DNA from: Falsirhodobacter flavus
GTDB lineage: Bacteria > Pseudomonadota > Alphaproteobacteria > Rhodobacterales > Rhodobacteraceae
Assembly (NCBI GenBank): GCA_029846755.1
Contig: JARWBI010000001.1
Span: 1,089,822-1,153,821, forward strand
Length of the DNA stretch: 64,000 bases
Reading direction: 5' to 3'
In this document: piece by piece, positions 8,736 to 18,300 of the stretch
Layout: every line of letters starts with the position of its first letter
How positions within the stretch are numbered: the first letter of the stretch is position 1
Position numbers and translations under genes: made by a program
The notes under the pieces: generated by a model
What the model saw: only the letters and a program-made list of their open reading frames with translations
Databases searched by the model: none
What the model was told of the DNA's origin: nothing

Positions 8736-11700
8736 CTAATGGAAATCACGGCTAGGGAACAGCCGACCAGCCTGATGCCGCGGATGGGTCGCGGGCGCAC
8801 ATATGCTGCCTCCTGCCGGGCGGCGGATTTCGTCGCGGCGGACATCGCAGGGGTCGATTTTTCCGCGGCCAAGTGCCGACAGCAGCTGCGAGGCATCCTC
8901 GATCCGCTCCGCGATGATATGGATTACCTGGCCGTCACGCTCGATCCGGCCTGTGACACGCAACAAGCGACCTGAGATCACCTCGCGCCGGAAACGTTCA
9001 TAGACCTTGTTCCAAACGACGATGTTGGCATAGCCAGTCTCGTCCTCCAGCGTCAGGAAAATCACGCCGGATGCCGTGCCCGGACGTTGGCGGGTGATGA
9101 CGAGCCCTGCAACGGTCACGCGGCCACGGTCCAGCGCGCCATGGGCAATCAGCCGCGGCATATGGGGGCGCAGAAGACCCAGCGGATGGGCACGAAGCGA
9201 TAGGCGCATGGACAAGTAGTCCTCTATTGTCTCCTCGCCCAACCCCATTTGCGGCAAAGCAACCATTGGTTCCGCACCACCCTCGCCATCGACCCCGAAC
9301 AGGGGCAGCGGCGAGCTGCGCATTGCCTTGGCCTGCCAAAGCGCCTCGCGCCGGGTCAGCGCCAGACAGGCAAAGGCGTCGGCTTCGGCCAGGCGTTCAA
9401 GCACGGCGGCAGGTATACCGGCCCGCCGCCAAAGGCTTTCGACATCGGGATAGCCATTGCCCCGCGCGTGGGCGATCCACAGGCCGTCTTCTTCTTTCAC
9501 GCCCTTGATCTGCCGGAATCCCAATCGCAGCGCCCCCTGTTCAAGCGTGCAATCCCATTGCGAATGGTTGACCGAAACACCCCGCACCTCCACCCCGTGA
9601 TCGAGGGCATCGCGCACCAACTGCGCCGGGGCATAAAACCCCATCGGCTGGCTATTCAGAAGCGCGCATGTGAACGCCGCCTGATGGTGGCATTTCAGCC
9701 ATGCCGAGATGAAGACCAGCCGCGCAAAGCTGGCGGCGTGGCTTTGCGGAAACCCGTAGGAGCTGAACCCCTCGATCTGGGCAAAGCAGCGTTCGGCGAA
9801 TTCGGGATCGTGGTGGTTGCGGATCATGCCGCCGATGAACCTGTCCTTCAACTGGCCGATGGTGCCCATCTTTTTGAACGTCGCCAGGGCGCGGCGCATC
9901 TCGTCGGCTTGCGAGGGGGTGAAGCCTGCGCCGTGGATGGCGATCTGCATGGCCTGTTCCTGAAACAGCGGCACACCATAGGTGCGATCCAGGATCGGCG
10001 TCAGCGCACCCATGTCCGGCGTTTCGCTACGGCGGCGGCGGCGGTCGATGAACGGATGCACCATACCGCCCTGAATCGGACCGGGGCGGACGATGGCAAC
10101 CTCGCACACAAGGTCATAAAGATTGCGGGGTTGCATCTTAGGCAGGAAGTTCATCTGCGCGCGGCTTTCGACCTGAAACACGCCCACCGCGTCGGCACGG
10201 CACAACATGTCATAGGTCGGCTTGTCCTTGGGCGGCATGGACAGGTCCACTTCCACCCCCTCGTGGTCGCGCAGCAGTTTGAATGCCTTGCGGATGCAGG
10301 TCAGCATTCCAAGGCCCAGCACATCGACCTTCAGGATGCCAAGAGCATCGATGTCGTCCTTGTCCCATTCGATGATGGTCCGATCCTCCATCGCGGCATT
10401 CTCAATGGGACATAACTCGTCCAGCCGTCCTTGAGTGATGACGAAGCCACCGACATGCTGCGACAGGTGGCGCGGAAAGCCGATGATCTGGCCGATCAGC
10501 GCAAGGGTCAGGCGCACCCGCCGGTCGTCCAGCGACAGCCCGGCATTACGCACGCGGTCATCGTCCGGCGCGGCAGAGGACCAGCCCCAGATCTGCCCCG
10601 ACAGCCGCGCGATCACATCCTGGCTCAGCCCCATGACCTTGCCGACCTCGCGGATTGCGGCGCGGGATCGGAAATGTATCACCGTCGCCGTCAGCCCTGC
10701 GCGTTTACGGCCATAGGTTTTGTAGATGTGCTGGATCACTTCCTCTCGCCGCTCGTGCTCAAAATCGACGTCGATGTCCGGCGGCTCGTTGCGTTCTTCC
10801 GAGATGAAACGTTCAAAGATCAGGTCAATGTCGTCTGGGGAAACCTCGGTGATCTGCAATGCCCAGCAGATCAGGGAATTGGCTGCCGAGCCGCGCCCCT
10901 GGCACAAGATACCTTCGCCGCGCGCGAAGTTCACGATATCGGCTACGGTCAGGAAATAAGGCGCGTATTTCACCTTGGCGACCATGTCCAACTCTCGCCG
11001 AAGCTGATCGCTGTGTTTGGGCGGAACGATGCCGTCATAGCGCCGCGCCAATCCTTCGGCGGCCAGCCGTTCCAGTCGCTGCTGTGCGGGTTCGTCTTTT
11101 TCCTCGTGCGGATATTCGTATTCCAGCTCCTTCAGATCGAAGGTGCAACGCTCGGCAATCTCGACGCTGCGGGCGATGGCGTCGGGCGGGAACAAGCGGG
11201 CCAACTCGGCCCCCGTTTTCAAGCGACGCTCGGCATTCGGCAGCCGCGCACGCCCGATATTGTCGATGGTCACGCCAAGGCGCATGCAGGTCAGCACATC
11301 GGCCAGCGGGCGGCGGGACGAGCGGTGCATCAGCACATCGCCCACCGCTACCATCGGGATGCCAAGCGCATCCGCCCGCGCCGACAGCGCAGCGATCCGC
11401 GCCGCGTCCTGCCCGTCGTAACGCGGCGCCGCCCCCAGATAGACATGGCCCGGAAAAGCGCGGATCACTTTGGGCGATGGATCGGTCAGCGCGATCAAGA
11501 TCATCCCCCTTCCCCATTTCAACACGCTGCCAAGGGTCAGGTGGCATTCGCCCTTCTTCGCCCGCCGCTTGCCCTCGGACAGCATCCGGGACAGCCGCCC
11601 CCATGCGGGCTTGTCGGTTGGCAGGGCCAACCACTCCTCCCCATTATCCAGCACCAGACGGCTGCCGACGATCAGGCGCGGCAGATGCTCGAACACAGGC

Positions 11701-11984
11701 AGGGTTTCCTCGCCAGTCGAATGGGTCAGGACCTGCCGACTGGAATGGTCCATCAGGCGCCGAGAGCGGATGACGAGCACACCGTCATTCACCGCCTGAT
11801 CCCGCACACGGGTCAGTTCCTTCAGCGCCTTCCACGCCCGCACCACGCCAGCGACGGAATTGCGGTCGGTGATCGCGATCGCCTCCAGTCCCAGATGGGC
11901 GGCGTGCAGCACCAGTTCCTCGGGGTGGGATGCCCCGGTCAGAAAGGTGAAGTTGGTGGTCACGCACAGTTCGGCATATTTCAT
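8736..11984 (-). CDS. dnaE2: Error-prone DNA polymerase DnaE2 (ImuC)
   Basis: A 1082-residue C-family polymerase for SOS mutagenesis and translesion synthesis. It opens with a PHP domain (KYAELCVTTNFTFLTGASHP, AIAITDRNSVAGVVRA), has the polymerase core with PDIDVDFEHERREEVIQ carrying catalytic aspartates, and ends with an OB-fold (GLVITRQRPGTASGVIFLTLED) and the typical C-terminus SRDFH. DnaE2 relies on ImuB for beta-clamp recruitment. The ATG at 11984 overlaps the imuB stop by 4 bp, and MKYAEL is the usual start. The tail from about residue 1050 lies next to the IS66 relic but looks complete. In other bacteria the operon is LexA-controlled. Confidence 0.95.
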   Translation of the reverse strand: MKYAELCVTTNFTFLTGASHPEELVLHAAHLGLEAIAITDRNSVAGVVRAWKALKELTRVRDQAVNDGVLVIRSRRLMDHSSRQVLTHSTGEETLPVFEHLPRLIVGSRLVLDNGEEWLALPTDKPAWGRLSRMLSEGKRRAKKGECHLTLGSVLKWGRGMILIALTDPSPKVIRAFPGHVYLGAAPRYDGQDAARIAALSARADALGIPMVAVGDVLMHRSSRRPLADVLTCMRLGVTIDNIGRARLPNAERRLKTGAELARLFPPDAIARSVEIAERCTFDLKELEYEYPHEEKDEPAQQRLERLAAEGLARRYDGIVPPKHSDQLRRELDMVAKVKYAPYFLTVADIVNFARGEGILCQGRGSAANSLICWALQITEVSPDDIDLIFERFISEERNEPPDIDVDFEHERREEVIQHIYKTYGRKRAGLTATVIHFRSRAAIREVGKVMGLSQDVIARLSGQIWGWSSAAPDDDRVRNAGLSLDDRRVRLTLALIGQIIGFPRHLSQHVGGFVITQGRLDELCPIENAAMEDRTIIEWDKDDIDALGILKVDVLGLGMLTCIRKAFKLLRDHEGVEVDLSMPPKDKPTYDMLCRADAVGVFQVESRAQMNFLPKMQPRNLYDLVCEVAIVRPGPIQGGMVHPFIDRRRRRSETPDMGALTPILDRTYGVPLFQEQAMQIAIHGAGFTPSQADEMRRALATFKKMGTIGQLKDRFIGGMIRNHHDPEFAERCFAQIEGFSSYGFPQSHAASFARLVFISAWLKCHHQAAFTCALLNSQPMGFYAPAQLVRDALDHGVEVRGVSVNHSQWDCTLEQGALRLGFRQIKGVKEEDGLWIAHARGNGYPDVESLWRRAGIPAAVLERLAEADAFACLALTRREALWQAKAMRSSPLPLFGVDGEGGAEPMVALPQMGLGEETIEDYLSMRLSLRAHPLGLLRPHMPRLIAHGALDRGRVTVAGLVITRQRPGTASGVIFLTLEDETGYANIVVWNKVYERFRREVISGRLLRVTGRIERDGQVIHIIAERIEDASQLLSALGRGKIDPCDVRRDEIRRPAGGSICAPATHPRHQAGRLFPSRDFH

Positions 11985-13387
11985 GCAAATTGTCCTTGTG
12001 CAAACCATGCGGGAGCCTGCGGCGTATGGAACAACCACAGGCGCGGACCTTGACGGGTCTGCACGCGCCAATAATCACGCAGACCGGAGGCCCATGCCGG
12101 GTCTTCCTCCCACCAATCGGGCGAAATGCGTTCCGGGCCTGTGGCGCGATGCGCCTCGTAACGCTGCCCGCGCCAGTGAAAGCTGTCAGGCGGCGTGCCT
12201 GTGACCGGTTCAGGGCGAAAGATCACGGCAGGCAGGCGCGGCAAGGGACCGGGCCGCGCCTCGGCGGCAGGGACGAGGCGAAAACTGCGTTCGGGGATCA
12301 AGCTATCGGTCGGCTCCAACCGAAGGATGTTCTCGAACCCAAGACGGTTGCCAAGGCGCGAGATTAGGTCTGCCATCGCCTCATCGGCCTTTGGGGTTCC
12401 GTTGGTCTGCAAAGGGGCAAGCGGTTCGGCAAGGGTCACAACAAGCCGCAACGCATCGATGCCATATCCCGCATCCACCTTTTCCAACTTGGGCGCGAAC
12501 AGGCGGGCGATGCGGGAAGGATCGCGCATAGGGCGGGCGAGGCCGATCTCTACCTCGACGGTCTTGTGGTCCACGCGGCGCATTTCCAGCCGCAACCGGC
12601 GTGCGCCCTGCATATGTCGCACCAATGCCGCACACAGCCGGTCCAAAAGCCGTGCCAAGCCAGCCATAACATCCGAATACAGGCCGATAGGTTCCGGGAG
12701 GGCCATGCGAACGGCAAAATTCGGGGAATTAGGCGGGGCGGCGACAGGTTCTGGCCGATCACCCATCATCTGATCCAACCGCAGAACCAGTTCCGCTCCG
12801 AACCGGCGCGCCAGGGGCGCCCGAGGCAAAGGCAGCAAATCGCCCACCCGACGCAAACCAAGACGGCTCAGCGCCTCGGCCATGCCCGGATCGATCCGCA
12901 GCGCCACAACGGGCAGGTCAGCCAGGGTGCCGCCATGACGTGCGAGCGCATGGGCCGCGCCGCGCGTATCGGCAATGGCACTGCGGGCCGTAAACCCCGC
13001 CTGTTCCAGCCGCGCGCGCAGGTCGGCCTGCAAGGCATCTTCGCCGCCAAACAGGTGGGCGATGCCCGTCACGTCGGATATCAATCCATCCGGCCCATCT
13101 GCCGCCACATGGGGAGAATAGCGGACAGCCCATCGACGCAGCGCCTCTTGCACGCCGATGGTGCTCTCGGCTGGGCGTGTCAAAACGTCGGGATGAACGG
13201 CACGGGCATCGGCCAGCGGCATTCCGCGGAACAAACCTGAGCGTTCAGCCTCAGCGTTCAGGCAATGCAAAAGATCGACATTGCCCGACCGCAGGATCAG
13301 CGCGAATGCGCCCTCAACCGGGTTGGTCCGCAGGGCCGCATCGCTGGCCAGTCGCGGAAACCATATCGAAAGCAGCCGACGAGCCAT
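11981..13387 (-). CDS. imuB: ImuB, Y-family polymerase-like mutasome hub
   Basis: A 468-residue catalytically inactive Y-family homologue that bridges ImuA, DnaE2 and the beta clamp. The N-terminus RRLLSIWFPRLASDAALR and the palm-like segment GLISDVTGIAHLFGGEDAL are characteristic; the acidic triad of active DinB is not conserved. A little-finger-like region follows (about 230-350), then the ImuB C-terminal domain ending GPRLWLFHTPQAPAWFAQGQFA. The start overlaps the 3' end of imuA by 74 bp and its end overlaps dnaE2 by 4 bp, giving a tightly coupled imuA-imuB-dnaE2 operon. Confidence 0.93.
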   Translation of the reverse strand: MARRLLSIWFPRLASDAALRTNPVEGAFALILRSGNVDLLHCLNAEAERSGLFRGMPLADARAVHPDVLTRPAESTIGVQEALRRWAVRYSPHVAADGPDGLISDVTGIAHLFGGEDALQADLRARLEQAGFTARSAIADTRGAAHALARHGGTLADLPVVALRIDPGMAEALSRLGLRRVGDLLPLPRAPLARRFGAELVLRLDQMMGDRPEPVAAPPNSPNFAVRMALPEPIGLYSDVMAGLARLLDRLCAALVRHMQGARRLRLEMRRVDHKTVEVEIGLARPMRDPSRIARLFAPKLEKVDAGYGIDALRLVVTLAEPLAPLQTNGTPKADEAMADLISRLGNRLGFENILRLEPTDSLIPERSFRLVPAAEARPGPLPRLPAVIFRPEPVTGTPPDSFHWRGQRYEAHRATGPERISPDWWEEDPAWASGLRDYWRVQTRQGPRLWLFHTPQAPAWFAQGQFA

Positions 13388-13922
13388 CCCAGTTCAAAAT
13401 CCAGCTTTCCAATGTTCCTTTTTTGTTCTTTATAATCTCCCACCGATGCAGTGTCGAGTCCCCCGCAAGCGATGTGCAGTTCCACCGTGTTTCAGTAGCC
13501 GGACTGCCCGCACCATCGGACACCAGAAAAAGCCCGGTCGAACACCCTGCTTCGGCCGCCAGTTGCAGACGTCGCCCTTCGGTCAGAGACAGACGCTTTT
13601 GCGGCTGCGCGATCACCAGTCCACCGGGAACGCTGCGCAGTGCCTCTTCAGCCGCCCACAGGATGTCGATGCCATCGGCCCGAACGAACGTGATCGAAGA
13701 TGCGGTTGGTAGTTCTCTGTCCAGAAACGGGGCGACCCAGACCGCTGATGGATAACGCATCGTTTGCCACAGTGCAAAAAATACGCGTCCACTCCCCTGC
13801 GCCTCGTGAACGCGTGACGGCAAAAGAAAAAACGTAGAGCTTTGCATTGCTTCAGAATGGGAATGCAAGACAGCTTTGGCAAGCGATGACGGCATGTCAG
13901 TAAATGACCGGGTGACTTGCAT
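13314..13922 (-). CDS. imuA: ImuA, RecA/SulA-like mutasome component
   Basis: A 202-residue protein recognised from position and from ImuA-like segments: RVHEAQGSGRVFFALWQTM, ILWAAEEALRSVPGGLVIAQPQKRLSLTEGRRLQLAAEAG, and the terminal LHRWEIIKNKKGTLESWILNWD. ImuA works with ImuB and DnaE2 in SOS mutagenesis. The frame stays open upstream to 14405, but residues encoded before 13922 look non-coding and overlap an IS110 relic, so I start at 13922 (13895 is an alternative); neither has a strong ribosome site. GTTC/GAAC tetramers cluster at 13932-13975 upstream, but not with the N7 spacing of the alphaproteobacterial LexA box. Confidence 0.8.
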   Translation of the reverse strand: MQVTRSFTDMPSSLAKAVLHSHSEAMQSSTFFLLPSRVHEAQGSGRVFFALWQTMRYPSAVWVAPFLDRELPTASSITFVRADGIDILWAAEEALRSVPGGLVIAQPQKRLSLTEGRRLQLAAEAGCSTGLFLVSDGAGSPATETRWNCTSLAGDSTLHRWEIIKNKKGTLESWILNWDGSSAAFDMVSATGQRCGPADQPG

Positions 13923-14114
13923 CAGGCCGAGGTTCTGTTCCGTCTCATCGGCAGGTTCATGATAGAACGACGAACAGCAGCCGACACTGCACCCCGATCG
14001 ACAACGCAGGGTGATCCCGAGCCTCATGCCGATCCACGGCTTGAGCTTTCGCGATATCGGAGCAGGGACCGTGGGGCCGCGTAAGCCCGAAGACGATCCC
14101 AAAAATGCGCGGTC

Positions 14115-14578
14115 ATTTTGCCCATGCCGCAGATCGGCGCGGTGCAAATCTTTCAGGACCCGATGGTGGCGGGCACGAACGACATTCAGGAATTGTCCAA
14201 GACCCATGATGCCGTGTCGAGGTCCAAGACCGAGTTGTGGCATAGTATCCTGACCCACTACTTGCCACTTTATTTTCCGGAAACCGACCGTTTCCATCGC
14301 GGTTCTCGCACGGGCCTTTCTGGAGATGTTTCCCTCTCCGCATATGATCTCAGCCCTGACCAAAGAAGAGTTCACCTCGGCGGCTTGGAAAGTGGTCGGG
14401 CGCAAGGTTGAGAAGTCTTTCCTGTTGTCAGATATTTACGCGACAGCAAAGGTCTCTGCCGGACTGCCGATTGCGCCAGTTTCCGCGCCATCCACATGTT
14501 TCGCATGATGCTGGCCAAAGGGCGAAGCCTGATCCGACAGCGCAATGCCGTTGAAGATTGGGCGGTCGAACTGCTGAG
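14115..14578 (+). pseudogene. IS110-like transposase fragment, frameshifted
   Basis: Plus-strand remains in two or three frames: SKTELWHSILTHYLPLYFPE, then after a frameshift FPSPHMISALTKEEF and AWKVVGRKV and LLSDIYATAKVSAGLP, then FRMMLAKGRSLIRQRNAVE and WAVELLS. These resemble the middle of IS110-family (DEDD) transposases. Both ends are missing, and at about 14578 the sequence joins an IS3 fragment on the opposite strand. Confidence 0.55.
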
Positions 14579-14680
14579 TGATCCCTTCCTTGGCTTGCTG
14601 GTGTTGAGCGTCTGATAGATCGGCATCAGGCTCATAAGTCGCATGAGCCGCCGGATGCGCTTCTGGTTTGGGATCCCGTC
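14579..14680 (-). pseudogene. IS3-family OrfB fragment
   Basis: A roughly 30-codon scrap reading PNQKRIRRLMRLMSLMPIYQ followed by TLNTSKPRKG on the minus strand, matching the segment just before the DDE domain in IS3-type OrfB proteins. Nothing else of the element is recognisable nearby. It is a different lineage from the 7.2-kb relic. Confidence 0.6.
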
Positions 14681-14845
14681 TTAAGGACGGTGAGGGCGGT
14701 AAACGCGCCGAGCCTGTATTCGCTATGACAGAGACCACTTCTCGACGACGGAGTCCGCCTGGGCAACCATTCAAAGGTATCCGGTCGCTCGGATGCCCCG
14801 TGATCTCATGCCCACAACCGCGTTTCCTTCCCGATCTAGGACTTA

Positions 14846-15275
14846 GTCGGTCAGTACATTACGAAGTGGATAGGGAACTGCGGCAATCAGGTCCTGCAGG
14901 AACTGGAGAGCAGCCATCTTGACGGTCTTCAGGGCAAGCGCAATGGCGAATTGGCTGGTTCCGTCAATCGCCACAGCGAGATACAGCTTACCTTCGGCGG
15001 CCCGCACCTTTGTAAGGTCGATGTGAAAAATGCCGATCGAATAGATAGCGTCTGAATCGCTGCCGTTTTGGCTTGTCCATCCACATCCCTCAGGCGCGAT
15101 ATTCAATGCCGTTACAAGGCCGAGCGTGGGGATTGCAGTGCCTAGAATGCCACAATCATCGCTCCTTCCTCTGCGCTCATTGTTGTGGAGCGCGGCCCTT
15201 CAGGTCTCGGACCGTGGCCAGTTTGCGCCACTCGACCACTGCCTTCGGTTTGAGATGCGTCGCCTGGATCCAGCG
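14846..15275 (-). pseudogene. IS481-like transposase relic
   Basis: The minus strand encodes IYSIGIFHIDLTKVRAAEGK and LYLAVAIDGTSQFAIA, the start of an rve/DDE core typical of IS481-family transposases, with the run LQFLQDLIAAVPYPL and VLTD. Upstream, out of frame and with internal stops and a deletion, are pieces resembling the N-terminal part (VEWRKLATVRDLKG, SAEEGAMIVAF, VDGQAK). The C-terminal half is absent. The gene is inactivated. Confidence 0.7.
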
Positions 15276-15316
15276 GGCCGAACGGGGCAATACCCTCACC
15301 CGGCCCTTGCCACCCA

Positions 15317-18300
15317 TTACAGCAGATAGTCGGGAAGATCGGTGAAGATCGGCAGCGGCTCGTCCGGCGGGGTCTCGATCAGCGCATCGGCCAGCGCCAA
15401 TGCAGGCAGGAACAGGAATTCGTCGGCCTGCATCAATGACGGTGCGTCGGCGGCAACGGCCCCGATGGGGGTCGATGGGCCAGTCCCGACGGGGGCCACG
15501 CCCTCGATCACGAACAGGTTGTCGTTATAGTCGTAGTTGATGCCGGTATAATCCATGATCCCGAGGAAGACGTTGGGGATCGCCGTCCCGCTCGCGTCGA
15601 CCGCCTGGAATATCTTGACCGAATGACCCTGCTGGGCCCCCGGCACCTCGACCCCGCCGCGCGGGTTCAGGCGCGGATCACTGGAGAGCCCCGCGACGTT
15701 GATCCCGAACACGTCGTCACCCTTCCATCCATCCGGCACGTCGGTGCGCGAGAAGACCTTCGTGGCGAAAGTCGTCTCGTTCGTCACATTAGGCAGCAGC
15801 CGCTGGTTGTCGGCGGTCTGATGGTTCCAGAAGTTGATCGTGCCGCTTTTGGTGTCGGGGTTGTGGATGCCCATGGTGGCGCCCCCCGGGCCATGAAGCG
15901 CCGCGATCTGGGTGATGCGGGCGTTCGTCACCCCATCGGCGATCTTCCAATAGGGCGACAGAACTTCGGTATCGTCCGTCTTGGCATAGACGTCCTTGGT
16001 GGACAGGGTCGAATTCTCGCCCCCGCCCGTCAGCTTCAGCCCTTCGATCCGGTTGCCGAAGCCGAAGATGCGCCAGACCTCGTTGACGTTCGGCTCCTGC
16101 CCGGATTCCCATTTGGACTGCCAGAACCCGGCCAGATCGACCTCGGCCACGGGGCTGTCGGCGTCGTTGGTCACCAACTTCAGCTTGCCTTCGAACACGG
16201 TGGAGGTTCCATCGACATTCGACGTGGGCGGCGTGTATTTGCTGCGGTCGAACAGCACCTCGACCGTGGTGGACGCGCCCGCAGCCAGTGTCAGCCCCTG
16301 AAGCGCCGACGGATTGGCCAGCTTGAACGGACCTTCCAGCAGCGAGGACAGCACCGAAAGCGGCGCGGTCCCGGTATTGGTGATCCGGACACTGGCGTTC
16401 TCCTTCATGTCGCGGTCGGCATTTCCCGGCATCACTGCATTTTCCAGCCACGAGAAATGCAGCCGATCATCGAAGTAGGCGGGATCGAGGCTTTGGACCG
16501 CGATGTCGGCGGCGTTGTTCACCGGCTGGGTGGCCACGTCCAGATAATCCAGCGCATTCGCCCCTGCCGCAGCAGAGACGACGCGAAGCTGGTATTGCTG
16601 TCCGGCATCCAAATCGGCGAAGACCGACACTTCGCCCGCCCCGGGATATCCGGTCTGGCCAACCTCGGTCCCGTTCAGATACCAGCGCAGGGCGCCGCCA
16701 TTCGGCGCGCCTGCATTCGCGGCGGTGTCGAACTTGTAAAGACCGTCATCCTCGACCGTGAAGAAGAAATCGACCGTGGTGGGCGAGACGACCTTGGCGC
16801 TGCCATTCGTCGTCTCAAGCTGGATGCGGCCTGAACCGTCGATCTCGGCCGGGTTGGTCGCGCCGCCCGCCTGCGGGTTTTGCGTGATGCGCAGGTAATC
16901 GACATTGGGCGCAACCCCGCCCGGCGCGGTGATGGTGATCTTGCTGGTTCCGGCGGGCAGGTTGATCGTGGCCGATTGCGGGCCCCATGTCGTCTCGGCG
17001 GCGTTGGAATTGGCGGCGAAGGGCAAGGGGGACTGCGCGACGCCGTTGACCGAAAGCCCCATCGGCCGCGCGGCCTTGCCCGCGCCCAGGGCATAGACCA
17101 CATCCATGCCATAGCTGCCAGCCTGCGCAACCGAAACGGTCCATGTCAGGGTTTCGGTATCAGGCCCAATGAAATCAACGAAGCCGGATCCCGATTGCCC
17201 GCGCCCTGCGGCAATCGCAGGATCGCCGGTGAAGACGGCCTTCTCGGCCTCGTATTTGACATAGGTGACGCCGCCGACCGTCATCGTTCCATCATTGGGA
17301 ACGGTGGGTGATTGCCCGCCCTGTTTCAGAACCTCCAGCTGGTCGATGTTCGGCCCGGTATTGGCGGTGGAGCGCAGCGTGACCGTGTTCAGCCCCGCCT
17401 TCAGCGTCGCCGCGACTTCCACCGTCGCCCAGGTGGCAAAGCTGCCCGTCGGGTTGAAAGCCTGCGTTCCGATCGCCGTGCCGTTCACCTCGACCGCCAA
17501 GGGACGGTTGCCCGAGGCGTTGGAATAGCGGAAGCGGAGCAGCCCTGCCCCGGCGCTGGCGGAATTGAAGCTGAAGGTCAGGTAATCGTTGTTGGTCGAT
17601 CCGAAGTCGGCATACCCGCCCGGGACTCCGTCGGTGTGGTTGGTATTGCCGTCGGTGCCGTATGCCCCGGTCCACAGGCCGTTGACCATGCCCGTCTGGG
17701 TTCCGGTCTCGCGGTTCTGGGCGTCGCGGATCACGATCTGCCCGCCCGTGGTCGGGATCGTGACCGAGGTGCCGTCGCCGGGGGTGCGATCCTCGGCCTG
17801 AATCGTCACCAGCGGTTGATAGGTGGGCGCGGCAGGAACGGTGAAGTTCAGGCTCTTGGTCGCCGTGTTCAGCGCATCGTCAACCACCGTCAGCGCCGCC
17901 GTCAACGGGCCCGCCGGAATGCCCGCAAGATTGGCGGTGAAGCGGTTGTTGCCGTCCAGGGTGACCGCGATCTCGGGGCGGCCCCCGAAGGAGACGCGCA
18001 GCGATGTGATGTCGCTGTCCAGCCCGTTGACCTGGAACACCGCCGCCGCCGGGTTGGTCACGTTGACGGCGACCAGTGCCAGATCGCCGCCCTCGTCCGC
18101 CGTGGTGTCGGTGATGGTCACGCCCGGCTTGGGGTTCATCAGGACGACCTGGCTCGCCCCCGTCGCCCGGTTCAGCGTCATGAGATAGAGCTGGCCCGTA
18201 AGAGGATTCTCGACGATATCCAGCGGGTCGATGAAATTGTTGATGACCGCGCCGTTCGGACGTCGCAGCACATCGTCGCCGATGACCGCGCCATTCTCGT

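Noticed and set aside
13932..13975. Cluster of GTTC and GAAC tetramers upstream of imuA as a LexA operator
   Set aside because: Spacings are 1, 3 and 6 bases; the alphaproteobacterial LexA box needs GTTC-N7-GTTC, so I did not call it.
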